Assembly (NCBI GenBank): GCA_019359435.1
Contig: JAHHHI010000093.1
Span: 1-64,000, forward strand
DNA length: 64,000 bases
Source: Kaiparowitsia implicata GSE-PSE-MK54-09C
Lineage (GTDB): Bacteria > Cyanobacteriota > Cyanobacteriia > Elainellales > Elainellaceae
Direction: 5' to 3'
This document shows, piece after piece, positions 42,762 through 50,814 of the stretch (position 1 is the stretch's first letter; each line of letters begins with the position of its first letter). Position numbers and translations under genes: made by a program. The notes beneath the pieces are model-generated. The model did no database searches and had not been told where the DNA came from. It worked only from the letters and a program-made list of their open reading frames with translations.

Positions 42762-43502
42762 ATGGAGTTTGCACTCTTTTATCCATACCTTCATCAAATT
42801 TTGAAGCCTACGTTTCCGGCCTGTTTATGGTCGGGGTCGTCGGGTAAGCGCGTGGTGGCTCTCACGTTTGACGATGGGCCGCATCCTCGTCATACTCAGC
42901 CGCTGCTTGATTTATTGGATGATCATCAGATCTCTGCTAGCTTTTTTCTGTTGGGACAGTGTGTCGATCATGCGCCAGAGGTAGCCCGAGCGATATATCA
43001 ACGGGGGCACTGGATGGGCCTGCATGGCTACACCCATCGGTCATTCCCCATGCTGACGAATGCAGAAATCCGTACCAGTTTAGAGAAAACGCAAGAGGCG
43101 ATCGCCCGCGCCTGCCATCTCGATCTAAGTTTCGTGCAGCAGGCTATTTGCGATGTGCGTCCGCCTAATGGCCTGTTTACGCCGCCGCAGCTGCAGCGGC
43201 TCGATCAGTGGGGCTTTCGCCCAGTCATGTGGAGTGTGGTGCCCGAGGACTGGGTGCGTCCTGGCATTGAGGTCGTGGTTGGTCGGGTGATGAGCCAAGT
43301 CTGCGATGGGTCGCTGATTGTGCTGCACGATGGTTACTGTGGCGGTGAGGATGTTAGGGCGATCGCCGCCCGCATTATTCCTCTGCTCAAAGCCCAAGGC
43401 TATGAATTTGTCACCATCGACGAGCTGTGGCAGAACCACCCTACCCATGGCCCTCGGCAATCTTCGGCAGCATCAATATCCACACCCTTAGATGCCCGAT
43501 AA
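42762..43502 (+). CDS. Polysaccharide deacetylase family protein (NodB homology)
   Basis: A 246-aa carbohydrate esterase 4 protein. Motif 1 is ALTFDDGPHPRHT, with the catalytic and metal Asp; motif 2 is LHGYTHRSF (HxxxH); motif 3 is VRPPNGLFTPP, with Asn where RPPYG is usual; motif 4 is IVLHDGYCG. Family members remove N-acetyl groups from chitin-like or peptidoglycan sugars. No clear signal peptide is visible; the N-terminus EFALFYPYLHQILKPTFPAC is only moderately hydrophobic, so location is uncertain. It is translationally close (3 bp) to the pseudo-receiver gene. Confidence 0.88.
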   Translation: MEFALFYPYLHQILKPTFPACLWSGSSGKRVVALTFDDGPHPRHTQPLLDLLDDHQISASFFLLGQCVDHAPEVARAIYQRGHWMGLHGYTHRSFPMLTNAEIRTSLEKTQEAIARACHLDLSFVQQAICDVRPPNGLFTPPQLQRLDQWGFRPVMWSVVPEDWVRPGIEVVVGRVMSQVCDGSLIVLHDGYCGGEDVRAIAARIIPLLKAQGYEFVTIDELWQNHPTHGPRQSSAASISTPLDAR

Positions 43503-43918
43503 TTCTGCGTAGAGTTTGGGCAACGTAGGTGTAACCCCTGTGTTCAAATGTGTTTAAATGCACGGGCGATCGCCTGTGCAGTAGAGCTAGATAGATGCAG
43601 CAGGCTGTGTGATCGGTACACGCTTCACGCTATGCCAGACTACAGGCAAAGGGGTTGGAGCCATTCATTCAGCGGGGTGTGGCTAGTTGCCAGTGATGAG
43701 ATCCTGCCCTGACGGTTGCATTTCAAGAGATTTTAAGACAGCTCTTAACGCAGTGCTCCCCTTTGTGATCGACTGCTTATCCATCTGATTCCCTTGGATA
43801 TCGACTGGTTACGTTGAGAATTTAGAGATTAGCGTTTGCAGCCTGCTCTGAGCATAGGTTGTAAACGCTATCCCATCCTGCCGTATCTCATCCTGCTGTT
43901 TCACCCAGAGCTAAATCT
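43503..43918. other. Intergenic region after the deacetylase gene
   Basis: No gene, strong hairpin or RNA gene is recognised in about 415 bp. Confidence 0.5.
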
Positions 43919-44239
43919 GTGTTGCCGCCCGTTCTTGATGAAAGAGATGCCTCTCCATTTAAATTTTGGTTTGACCACAGCATCCAAGACGGCATGTATC
44001 ACCGCAGTGAGCTGTACTATCGCTTGCATTCCGCAGGCATTGCTCTACGAGCGCGGGTCTATCATTACGCCTGCAAAATGGTATTGCATGAGAACGTCAT
44101 CGTCACGATAGACGCGCAAAGCTGCAGCATTTGGGTGAGCCTTCGCAGTGAGACCCTTAAGCCCATTGCGGCTCGTTCCACGCCGTTGAAATCGTTCCAA
44201 GAATTCATGGCTGAACAGTCGTTTACGCTGCCTGAGTAG
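43919..44239 (+). CDS. Conserved hypothetical protein
   Basis: A 106-aa soluble protein I do not recognise. The first half has ASPFKFWFDHSIQDGMYHRS and ELYYRLHSAGIALRARVYHY, and the second has beta-strand-like VIVTIDAQSCSIWVSLRS. Codon use looks like its neighbours (balanced, G/C at third positions), which supports it as real. The start is uncertain: GTG 43919 or TTG 43922, neither with a strong ribosome-binding site. It stands alone. Confidence 0.5.
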   Translation: MLPPVLDERDASPFKFWFDHSIQDGMYHRSELYYRLHSAGIALRARVYHYACKMVLHENVIVTIDAQSCSIWVSLRSETLKPIAARSTPLKSFQEFMAEQSFTLPE

Positions 44240-44387
44240 TCGGCCCAAGGTCGCTCCACCGCTCTGAATGAGGCTCAAGGAACACGCTTATTAGGCATGG
44301 TTCTAGTATGGTGCCGAGGGCGATCGCGATCGCAACTGTTGAGTGTATTAACCTCACGTCAGTCTCCAATACCAGCGCGGCAAGAAG

Positions 44388-44457
44388 AGGCAAAGATACA
44401 AAAGAAAAGGTCGGACTAGCAGGGATTGCAGCCTCACCCATGGACTTTGTTTCTTAG
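44388..44457 (+). repeat. Dispersed about 70-bp repeat, copy 2
   Basis: Aligns with 41931-41998 (see that entry). It lies in the 480-bp gap upstream of the hydrolase fusion gene, a region without any supported gene. Both copies are on the plus strand. Confidence 0.5.
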
Positions 44458-44720
44458 GAGCGGCTGACCCAGTGCTGCGCACCGTGTCAGACAGGTCAGA
44501 AACTTCAAGCTCGTTTTAACTTGATCCCTCAACCTGTACCTGAGGAAGTTTCTTGAGAGTTCGGCTGCGGATGTCGGGCAATGAATTGAGAAGTGTAGGG
44601 TATAAACCCGCCCATGGTTGTGGAGAGTTGGCATCCTTCGCGCGCCGACTACTCACAAACCTAGGTAAACTGAAGCCGCAGAGCACTCGCTACTTCTCGC
44701 TACTTATTGAGGCGCGCACA

Positions 44721-47294
44721 ATGGGGCTGTCTGGTTTTTCAACAACGTTTAGCCAGTTGCATAGAGTGGGGCGGCGATCGCTCTGCGGAGTAACTGTGGG
44801 ACTTTTGGCTAGCCTGGGCTTGTTTCTACCGGCTGCGTCGAAACCCGCTAGCGCTGCGGAACGCATTCGCCTGACGCTAGCCCCGTTAGAAATCTCTATT
44901 TCTGTTGCAGAACTAGACACCTTTGCAAAAACTGGGGAAGCAACGGGCGGGCTACGGTTTTATCTGCAGCGATTGGATGAGCGTAGGCAGGCTGAGTTCC
45001 GCAGCTTTTTGCAACGGCGGTTAGACGTATCCCCTGAGGTGATTTCTCAGATTTCTTACTCGTTAATGGGTGAGCGAACGCTGCGGGAGCTGGGGCAAAT
45101 TATCCGCACTGACAATAATTTGGATGGGTTTCATGCGCTGCGTGGGGCATTGTTGCTGGCGGCCAGCGATCCCGAAGGCATGACGGTGGTGAACGTATTG
45201 CGGCGCTTTCCGGGCTATAGCGTGCGCCTGAATGCGGGGCAACTGCTGGCGCTGTGGCGTGAATTTGGGAATGTGCTGGATTATCGCGACTCTTCTGTTG
45301 AAGCAGTTCGCCAAGCCATGGTGGCAGAAAGTGTCGCTGAGCCCGTGGCTGATCCAACCAGTATGGCGAATTTAGCAACACGCGGTGAGTTCCGAGTTGA
45401 GCGGCGGGTGTTGGAGTTGCGGCGCGATCGCCAATCTCTCAATGGAGCTGCAATTGAACGCCCGTTTGGAGTAGACGTGTTTTTGCCGATAGGGGTAACA
45501 CAACCTGCGCCCGTAGTGGTGATTTCGCATGGGCTAGGGTCTACTCGCTCTGCCTTTGCGTATTTAGGAGAGCACTTGGCGACCCACGGCTTTGTCGCTG
45601 TCATTCCTGACCATATCGGCAGTGGTGAAGAAGCCCGCACTGCGTTGCTAGACGGCGTGCTGGGCAGCGACATTAACCCGGTAGAATACATCGATCGCCC
45701 GCTGGATATTCAATTCACACTGGATTATCTGGAACAACTGGCTGAACGTGATCCGGAGTGGACGGGGCGGATGAACCTGCAACAGGTGGGGGTCATTGGG
45801 CATTCCTTTGGCGGCTATACGGCGCTGGCGTTAGCAGGCGCACCCCTCAACAGTCCTCGGCTGCAGCAGACCTGCAGCCAGCCGCTATTTTCGCTGAATG
45901 CAGCCCCCATTTTGCAGTGTATTGCCAGCCGACTGCCGCCCTATGCGTATCCCCTTCGGGATGAGCGCATTCAGGCTGCCTATGCCATTAGCCCCATCAC
46001 GAGCGTGGCCTTGGGGCCTGAGGGGTTAAGTCAGATTCAGGTGCCGACGATGATTTCGGCGGGCAGCAATGACTTTATTGCCTCGATTGTGCAGGAGCAA
46101 ATTCACCCGTTTCTGTGGCTGACGACTGAGCCCAAGTATCTGGCGGTGATGGTGCCTAGTGGTCATGTGGTGGCCGATGCCACCCCCACTAACACTGATC
46201 CAACCTCTCAGCAGTTGTCGTTGCTGCTGGCGGGTGCAGAACCAGAGTTAGGGCGCGACTATGTGCAAGAGCTGAGCTTGGCGTTTATGCAGGCGCATCT
46301 GGCCGATCGGCCAGAATTTGCTGACTACTTGACTGCTTCCTATGTGCAAGCGACGAGTCGCGAGGGGTTAGATCTGTTGCTGGTGCGATCGCTCACCCCA
46401 GAGCAATTGGAGCTGGCCTATGAGGCCCCGCCGCCGATTCCGATTTTTCCAGAGTTGCCTGCGGTGGCATCCACCACGCGAAATCCTGTGTTGGGGGCGA
46501 TCGCCCAAACCGGCCAACTGCGCGCCGCCATCCGGCAAGATGCGGCACCCTTTGGGTATATCGGGAGCAACGGCCAGCTTACGGGGTTCTGTTTAGACCT
46601 GCTGACAGAACTTGCTGCTGACTTAGAGCAACAGCTAGGGCGCTCAGTAGAGCTGGAGGTGGTTGCTGTATCTACATTGGACACGCGTGTTGATTTAGTG
46701 CGCCGTGGCGCAGCGCAGGTAGAGTGCGGCCCCAATAGCATCCCAGCCGAAGACTCCCGCGTGGCCTACTCTACCCCCTTCTTCTTGACAGGGACGCACT
46801 TCCTCGTGCCGAGCGCAAATGGGGATGAGATTGATCCACTATCGGGATTGCAAAACCTGCGCGTGGGTGTCCAGCGCGGTACGACGACTGAACGGTTTGT
46901 GCGGCAGCGCTATCCCGATGCCTTAGTCGTCGCCCTAGAAGGCAGCGGCAGCGAGGTGCAGGCGCTACAGCAAGAAGTGGTCGATACCGTTGCAGGCGAT
47001 GGCATCTTGCTGTTGGCCGAAGCCGAGCAGCAGGGTTTAGGAGCCACGGTGCAACTCTCCCCAGCAACGCCGCTAAGCTGCGAGCCCTATGGCCTCATCC
47101 TGCCCGAAGGCGATGCCGAATGGACTTCTACGGTTAACCAGTTCATCAGCTCGCCTGCATTTCAGCCCGTTTGGGAAACCTGGTTTGGCACGGAGCTTTA
47201 TGACTATATTTTTCTTGGCCTAGATTTCTGCGCGCTTCAGCCTGAGCCAAATGGGGCAAACGGACTAACTGGACGCGAGTTCGATACCCCGTAG
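44721..47294 (+). CDS. DUF1400-type alpha/beta hydrolase fused to a family 3 solute-binding domain
   Basis: An 857-aa exported protein. Order: signal peptide 1-45 (cleavage after ASA), DUF1400-like helical domain about 48-190 (RIRLTLAPLEISISVAELDT), alpha/beta hydrolase about 245-545, and SBP_bac_3 domain about 588-835. The hydrolase shows the HG loop (ISHG, H270), the nucleophile elbow GHSFGG with S362, and likely D451 (SNDF) and H482 (SGHV) completing the triad. The C-terminal part has RAAIRQDAAPFGYIG, LTGFCLDLLTELA and DLVRRGAAQVECG, typical of amino-acid-type binding proteins. It is one uninterrupted frame. ATG 44721 has GAGG at 9 nt; upstream codons to 44553 precede the signal peptide. 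Substrates are unknown. Confidence 0.85.
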   Translation: MGLSGFSTTFSQLHRVGRRSLCGVTVGLLASLGLFLPAASKPASAAERIRLTLAPLEISISVAELDTFAKTGEATGGLRFYLQRLDERRQAEFRSFLQRRLDVSPEVISQISYSLMGERTLRELGQIIRTDNNLDGFHALRGALLLAASDPEGMTVVNVLRRFPGYSVRLNAGQLLALWREFGNVLDYRDSSVEAVRQAMVAESVAEPVADPTSMANLATRGEFRVERRVLELRRDRQSLNGAAIERPFGVDVFLPIGVTQPAPVVVISHGLGSTRSAFAYLGEHLATHGFVAVIPDHIGSGEEARTALLDGVLGSDINPVEYIDRPLDIQFTLDYLEQLAERDPEWTGRMNLQQVGVIGHSFGGYTALALAGAPLNSPRLQQTCSQPLFSLNAAPILQCIASRLPPYAYPLRDERIQAAYAISPITSVALGPEGLSQIQVPTMISAGSNDFIASIVQEQIHPFLWLTTEPKYLAVMVPSGHVVADATPTNTDPTSQQLSLLLAGAEPELGRDYVQELSLAFMQAHLADRPEFADYLTASYVQATSREGLDLLLVRSLTPEQLELAYEAPPPIPIFPELPAVASTTRNPVLGAIAQTGQLRAAIRQDAAPFGYIGSNGQLTGFCLDLLTELAADLEQQLGRSVELEVVAVSTLDTRVDLVRRGAAQVECGPNSIPAEDSRVAYSTPFFLTGTHFLVPSANGDEIDPLSGLQNLRVGVQRGTTTERFVRQRYPDALVVALEGSGSEVQALQQEVVDTVAGDGILLLAEAEQQGLGATVQLSPATPLSCEPYGLILPEGDAEWTSTVNQFISSPAFQPVWETWFGTELYDYIFLGLDFCALQPEPNGANGLTGREFDTP

Positions 47295-47525
47295 GGCTGT
47301 CATCCATTGACCGCTGACGGCCCAAAAATCACCAGTTGCAGTCCCCTAGCCTGTTTCTGGGTCGCGCGATGAAGCGCTTATGAAATAAGGATTTTAGCCA
47401 GAATTGATATTAGCGTGCCGATGCTATCTCGATTCGATTTTCTGGCAGCAGAGTTTCGGCGTGACCCGTCGATAGTGAGGAGTATTGAAACAGAGCGACT
47501 GATTGCCCTAGATTGATTTCAAGTG

Positions 47526-47627
47526 ATGGTAGCGCTGGGCGGCACGGTGATTGGCACAGTTGTGGCACAAACCGTCTTTGTGATCTACGAGCAGCGCCCC
47601 ACGCGCGAAGAAAGCGAAGACGAGTAG
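47526..47627 (+). CDS. Possible 33-aa membrane peptide
   Basis: ATG at 47526 opens MVALGGTVIGTVVAQTVFVI followed by YEQRPTREESEDE: one hydrophobic helix and a highly charged, acidic tail. That composition is unlikely in random sequence and resembles small cyanobacterial membrane subunits. Against it, no Shine-Dalgarno precedes the ATG, although an in-frame GTG lies directly upstream and a stop three codons before that. The opposite strand is also open here. It sits alone in a 735-bp gap. Confidence 0.35.
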   Translation: MVALGGTVIGTVVAQTVFVIYEQRPTREESEDE

Positions 47628-47796
47628 TGCCATTGGTGCACCAGTACTGAGCGTGAGCCTAGAGATTGGGATCAGCAGGCAGTACTGTGCGGCCTGACTG
47701 CCTGACACATCTCTGGAAACCCCTGATCTCTCGTCAGTCGCGTTGCCTTAAAGCCTATTGGATTAAGCCGACGTTGCTTAACGCAGGGATGATTTG

Positions 47797-47865
47797 CCCC
47801 CCAACCCCCAATGCTGGGGAAGCAAGAGTCTTCCAAGTCCCTTAATATTGGGGGATTTAGGGGCT
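47797..47865. repeat. C/G-rich cyanobacterial intergenic repeat
   Basis: Contains ccccaatgctgggg (arms CCCCA/TGGGG) and, further on, ttaatattgggggatttagggg. This ccccc-aat...attggggg-atttaggggg style of repeat is widespread between cyanobacterial genes. A gaattgatatta string at 47401-47413 also matches the end of the element at 58547-58672. Confidence 0.45.
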
Positions 47866-48030
47866 AGGAGAGGTTGCTGTTTTTGAAAGTTCATACCTCA
47901 TTTCAGCAACACTTAAACCAGTAAGGTCAAGACAAGATGTGCTAAACAAGATGTGTCAGGCTGGCGGGGCTGCGATACAGTTAGTCGTCGAAGGGTGCCA
48001 CGTGCCAGTTGATTGCTACTAGTCGCCATT

Positions 48031-49533
48031 ATGAACTTTTTGTCGATTACGTTTGGTTTGTTTCTGCTGAGTGTGCTGGGGCTGTATTGGTCAGTAGAAG
48101 GGCGGCTCAAGCTGTGGATTTTGCTGATTTCTAGCCTCGTCTTCTATAGTTCGCTGCAAGTTCAATATGTGCCGTTGCTGCTGGTGATGTTGTTCATCAC
48201 CTATTGGCTGGGCCTATCGTTGCAGGTGCCCGTAGAGCCCGCACCGGGGGAAATGGAACCCGAGAGTTGGCAGTTTGCTCAGCAAGACTGGAACCGCAAC
48301 CGCAGCCGACTGCTGGTGTTTGGCATTGGGCTAAATGTGCTGCTGCTGCTAGGCTTTAAGTATGTCCCGTTTTTGCTGACGGATGTAGGCGGAGCGCTGG
48401 GGGTGCCGGGGGCTGAGAGTGGGGCCGCTTGGTTTGGGCGGCATGTGGTTGCGCCACTGGGCATCAGCTTCTTTTGCTTTGAGTGCATTGCCTATTTGAT
48501 CGATGTGTATCGGGGTGCTCCGCCGACGGTAGATTGGCTCAAGTTCAGTGCCTACAAGCTGTTTTTCCCGAAGCTGATTTCGGGGCCAATTACGCGGTTC
48601 TATCCCTTTGTAGGGCAATTCCCGACGCTGCGGTTTCCGCGCACACCGCAGATTGTGGAAGGCATTTGGCTGATTGCCTGCGGGGCTGTCAAGAAGCTGT
48701 TGCTGGCGGATCACTTGGCGACACCCGTTAATTTGATTTTTGACAATGTGGAGCGGGCCGGGAGTGGTGACCTGTGGTTGGCGATCGCCGCCTATGGTCT
48801 ACAGCTCTATCTCGACTTTAGTGGCTATGTGGATGTGGCACGGGGGGCTTCGCTGCTGCTAGGGCTAGAGCTACCCCAAAATTTCAATTTCCCCTACTTT
48901 TGCACCAGCATTGCTGATTTCTGGCGGCGCTGGCATATGACCTTGGGTGACTGGCTGCGCAATTATCTGTACTTCCCTCTAGGCGGCTCGCGCCGGGGGC
49001 TAGGGCGCACCTGCCTCAACCTATTGCTGATTATGCTGATTGCGGGCATTTGGCATGGTGCTGCTTGGGGTTTTGTGGTGTGGGGGGGGCTGCACGGGCT
49101 ATTTTTGGTGGTGCATCGGCTAACGGATACGTGGGCGAAGCAGCGGGGGGCGATCGCCCACTTCTGGCAATCCACACCAGGCGTTGTGTTGGGATGGCTG
49201 ATCACACAGTTGGCCGTCTTTCTCGCCTGGGTCTTTTTCCGGCTACCGAACCTAAACCAATCATGGCTGGTGATGCAGCGGCTGTGGGGCTATCGAGCTG
49301 ATCTGCAATTTGGGCAGTTGGTGTATGTGGATGCGCTGGGGAGCGATCGCACGACTATAGCTCTACAAGTTGGGGCTGTGTTTGTAGGCATGGGCGTTGC
49401 TTACCTATTTCACCGAGGCTTGAAGCTGCATCTGAGCTTGGCGCTCAAACTGTTGCTCATTCCTACGTGTTTGCTAGCGGCTTGGCTGCTAGCCCCTAGC
49501 GAAAGCGCTCCCTATATTTACTTTGATTTTTAG
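48031..49533 (+). CDS. MBOAT family O-acyltransferase (AlgI/DltB-like)
   Basis: A 500-aa membrane-bound O-acyltransferase with about 11 hydrophobic segments. Family signatures are present: FDHSFYP-like region AAYGLQLYLDFSGYVDVARG, then SIADFWRRWHMTLGDWLRNY, YFPLGGSRRG and the catalytic His in AGIWHGAAWGFVVWGGLHG. AlgI and DltB relatives move acyl groups across the membrane onto polysaccharides or teichoic acids; here an exopolysaccharide or lipid is the likely acceptor. No AlgJ/AlgX-like SGNH partner is adjacent. ATG 48031 starts the first membrane segment directly. Confidence 0.92.
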   Translation: MNFLSITFGLFLLSVLGLYWSVEGRLKLWILLISSLVFYSSLQVQYVPLLLVMLFITYWLGLSLQVPVEPAPGEMEPESWQFAQQDWNRNRSRLLVFGIGLNVLLLLGFKYVPFLLTDVGGALGVPGAESGAAWFGRHVVAPLGISFFCFECIAYLIDVYRGAPPTVDWLKFSAYKLFFPKLISGPITRFYPFVGQFPTLRFPRTPQIVEGIWLIACGAVKKLLLADHLATPVNLIFDNVERAGSGDLWLAIAAYGLQLYLDFSGYVDVARGASLLLGLELPQNFNFPYFCTSIADFWRRWHMTLGDWLRNYLYFPLGGSRRGLGRTCLNLLLIMLIAGIWHGAAWGFVVWGGLHGLFLVVHRLTDTWAKQRGAIAHFWQSTPGVVLGWLITQLAVFLAWVFFRLPNLNQSWLVMQRLWGYRADLQFGQLVYVDALGSDRTTIALQVGAVFVGMGVAYLFHRGLKLHLSLALKLLLIPTCLLAAWLLAPSESAPYIYFDF

Positions 49534-49765
49534 AGGGTTTCTGTTTAGAACTACCGTCTGGGAATGATCTGGGTGCTCGGTCAGCACTTGGATACGCTGC
49601 CGTTAAGAGAACTAGCACCAGGTTCACTTTAGCTTGGTTTTGCAGGGCGATCGCCTCATAAAACTATTACGAAAACATTACAGCATATCCTCATCTAGAC
49701 TGATGGAAAAGTGTAAAAGAGGGGCATTCTGAAAGTACAACACCCATTCCTAGACTTGATTTGCC

Positions 49766-50524
49766 ATGTCAGCCCATCTCATCCCTTCAACGCCAGTGGT
49801 GGCTCAAGCCACATCACCCGTGGGGCAGCGTCCAGGGCAAGTTTGGATGCACTCCACACTTGGGTTGCTGCTGCTGCTGATTGGTCTGGGCATCTACTCC
49901 AAAATTGTGTACGACAAGATTAGCAAGGCCAAACGATTCGAAGAATACAAAAACCGCGAACTGCAAAAGAAACTCAAGCTGGCGCTTAACACCATCGCCA
50001 AGATGGAGAAAAACCCCGACTTGATCCACTCCCGCGAATTCAACCTCGACTATTTGCGAATGCGAATGGACGAAGGCACCTTCCACTTTTCCATCATCAA
50101 CCAGATCAAAATTCGGATCAAAGAAAAGATTACTGTGGCGCTGCGGCCTAGTCAGGCAGAACAGGGGACGCTGGGTATCGCCAGCACACCACGCCAAATC
50201 GATGAAATGTTTGATGTAGAATATGACTTGACAGAAACACCCGGTGGCAAAAAAGCAGTTCTGTTTCGCATTCAAGTCAAGTTAGCAAAGTTGCCTGCAC
50301 AACCAACGTCTGTCACCGTGAACCAGATTATTCAATGTCTGGAGAAGTTTATGAGCCAGGATGCAGAAGAGAATGAAAACTGGCAGCCTACGATTCAGGG
50401 ACGGATTGCTTCTATTCACTGGGATCAAAAGGCGAAGCCGACTCCTATGCTGGTGCTAGAACAGTCGCAAGAAGGGGTCAATGTCACCTTCCGCACCAAT
50501 CCTATGACGGCAAAGGCGACCTAA
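49766..50524 (+). CDS. Conserved hypothetical membrane-anchored protein
   Basis: A 252-aa protein: N-terminal 27 polar residues, one membrane helix (STLGLLLLLIGLGIYSKIVY), a basic coiled-coil of about 35 residues (RFEEYKNRELQKKLKLALNT), and a C-terminal soluble domain of about 140 residues with FNLDYLRMRMDEGTFHFSII and VTVNQIIQCLEKFMS. I cannot name a function. It probably exposes its C-terminus to the cytosol. It is separated from MBOAT by 232 bp, and the 124-bp element (copy D) follows. Confidence 0.65.
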   Translation: MSAHLIPSTPVVAQATSPVGQRPGQVWMHSTLGLLLLLIGLGIYSKIVYDKISKAKRFEEYKNRELQKKLKLALNTIAKMEKNPDLIHSREFNLDYLRMRMDEGTFHFSIINQIKIRIKEKITVALRPSQAEQGTLGIASTPRQIDEMFDVEYDLTETPGGKKAVLFRIQVKLAKLPAQPTSVTVNQIIQCLEKFMSQDAEENENWQPTIQGRIASIHWDQKAKPTPMLVLEQSQEGVNVTFRTNPMTAKAT

Positions 50525-50556
50525 TTCCTAATTCCTACGTCAGTTCGGCACAGGCC

Positions 50557-50593
50557 TAACCTGTACTAATCTCGAAGCGATCAGTACAGGTTA
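50557..50593. repeat. 11-bp inverted repeat beside element copy D
   Basis: TAACCTGTACT (50557-50567) and AGTACAGGTTA (50583-50593), perfect arms with a 15-nt loop. It directly adjoins the left end of the 124-bp element and may terminate the gene ending at 50524. Confidence 0.55.
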
Positions 50594-50716
50594 ACGTCAG
50601 TTCGGGTTAAGAGGCTTTTGGGGCATCGCGCGACGCGCGATGCCCCAAAAGCCTTAATGTGCCGTGCGCGTCGCGCACGGCACATTAAGGCTTTGAGCTT
50701 ATCCCGAACTCAGGTT
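50593..50716. mobile_element. 124-bp palindromic MITE-like repeat, copy D
   Basis: Same length as copy A (30871-30994) but in the opposite orientation, with six differences, of which five are in compensatory sets that keep both hairpins paired. The ends 50593-50611 and 50698-50716 are inverted repeats. CAGGT flanks it on both sides (50587-50591 and 50718-50722), a possible target duplication. It lies between the convergent hypothetical gene and thiO-thiG. Confidence 0.8.
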
Positions 50717-50814
50717 ACAGGTTAGTTTTTTTAGCCCCTGCCGTTAACGCCGCACAATTATCGGCTTTAATCGACTCAACGACTGCACTAGATCTAACTA
50801 GACCCTTACCTGAG

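Noticed and set aside
44553-44720. 56-codon N-terminal extension of the hydrolase fusion
   Set aside because: It would precede a clear signal peptide; GAGG before ATG 44721 marks the likely start.
47508-47708. Minus-strand 66-codon frame opposite the candidate microprotein
   Set aside because: It has a CxxC-like pair but no ribosome-binding site; the plus-strand peptide has the more natural membrane/charged layout. Neither is certain.
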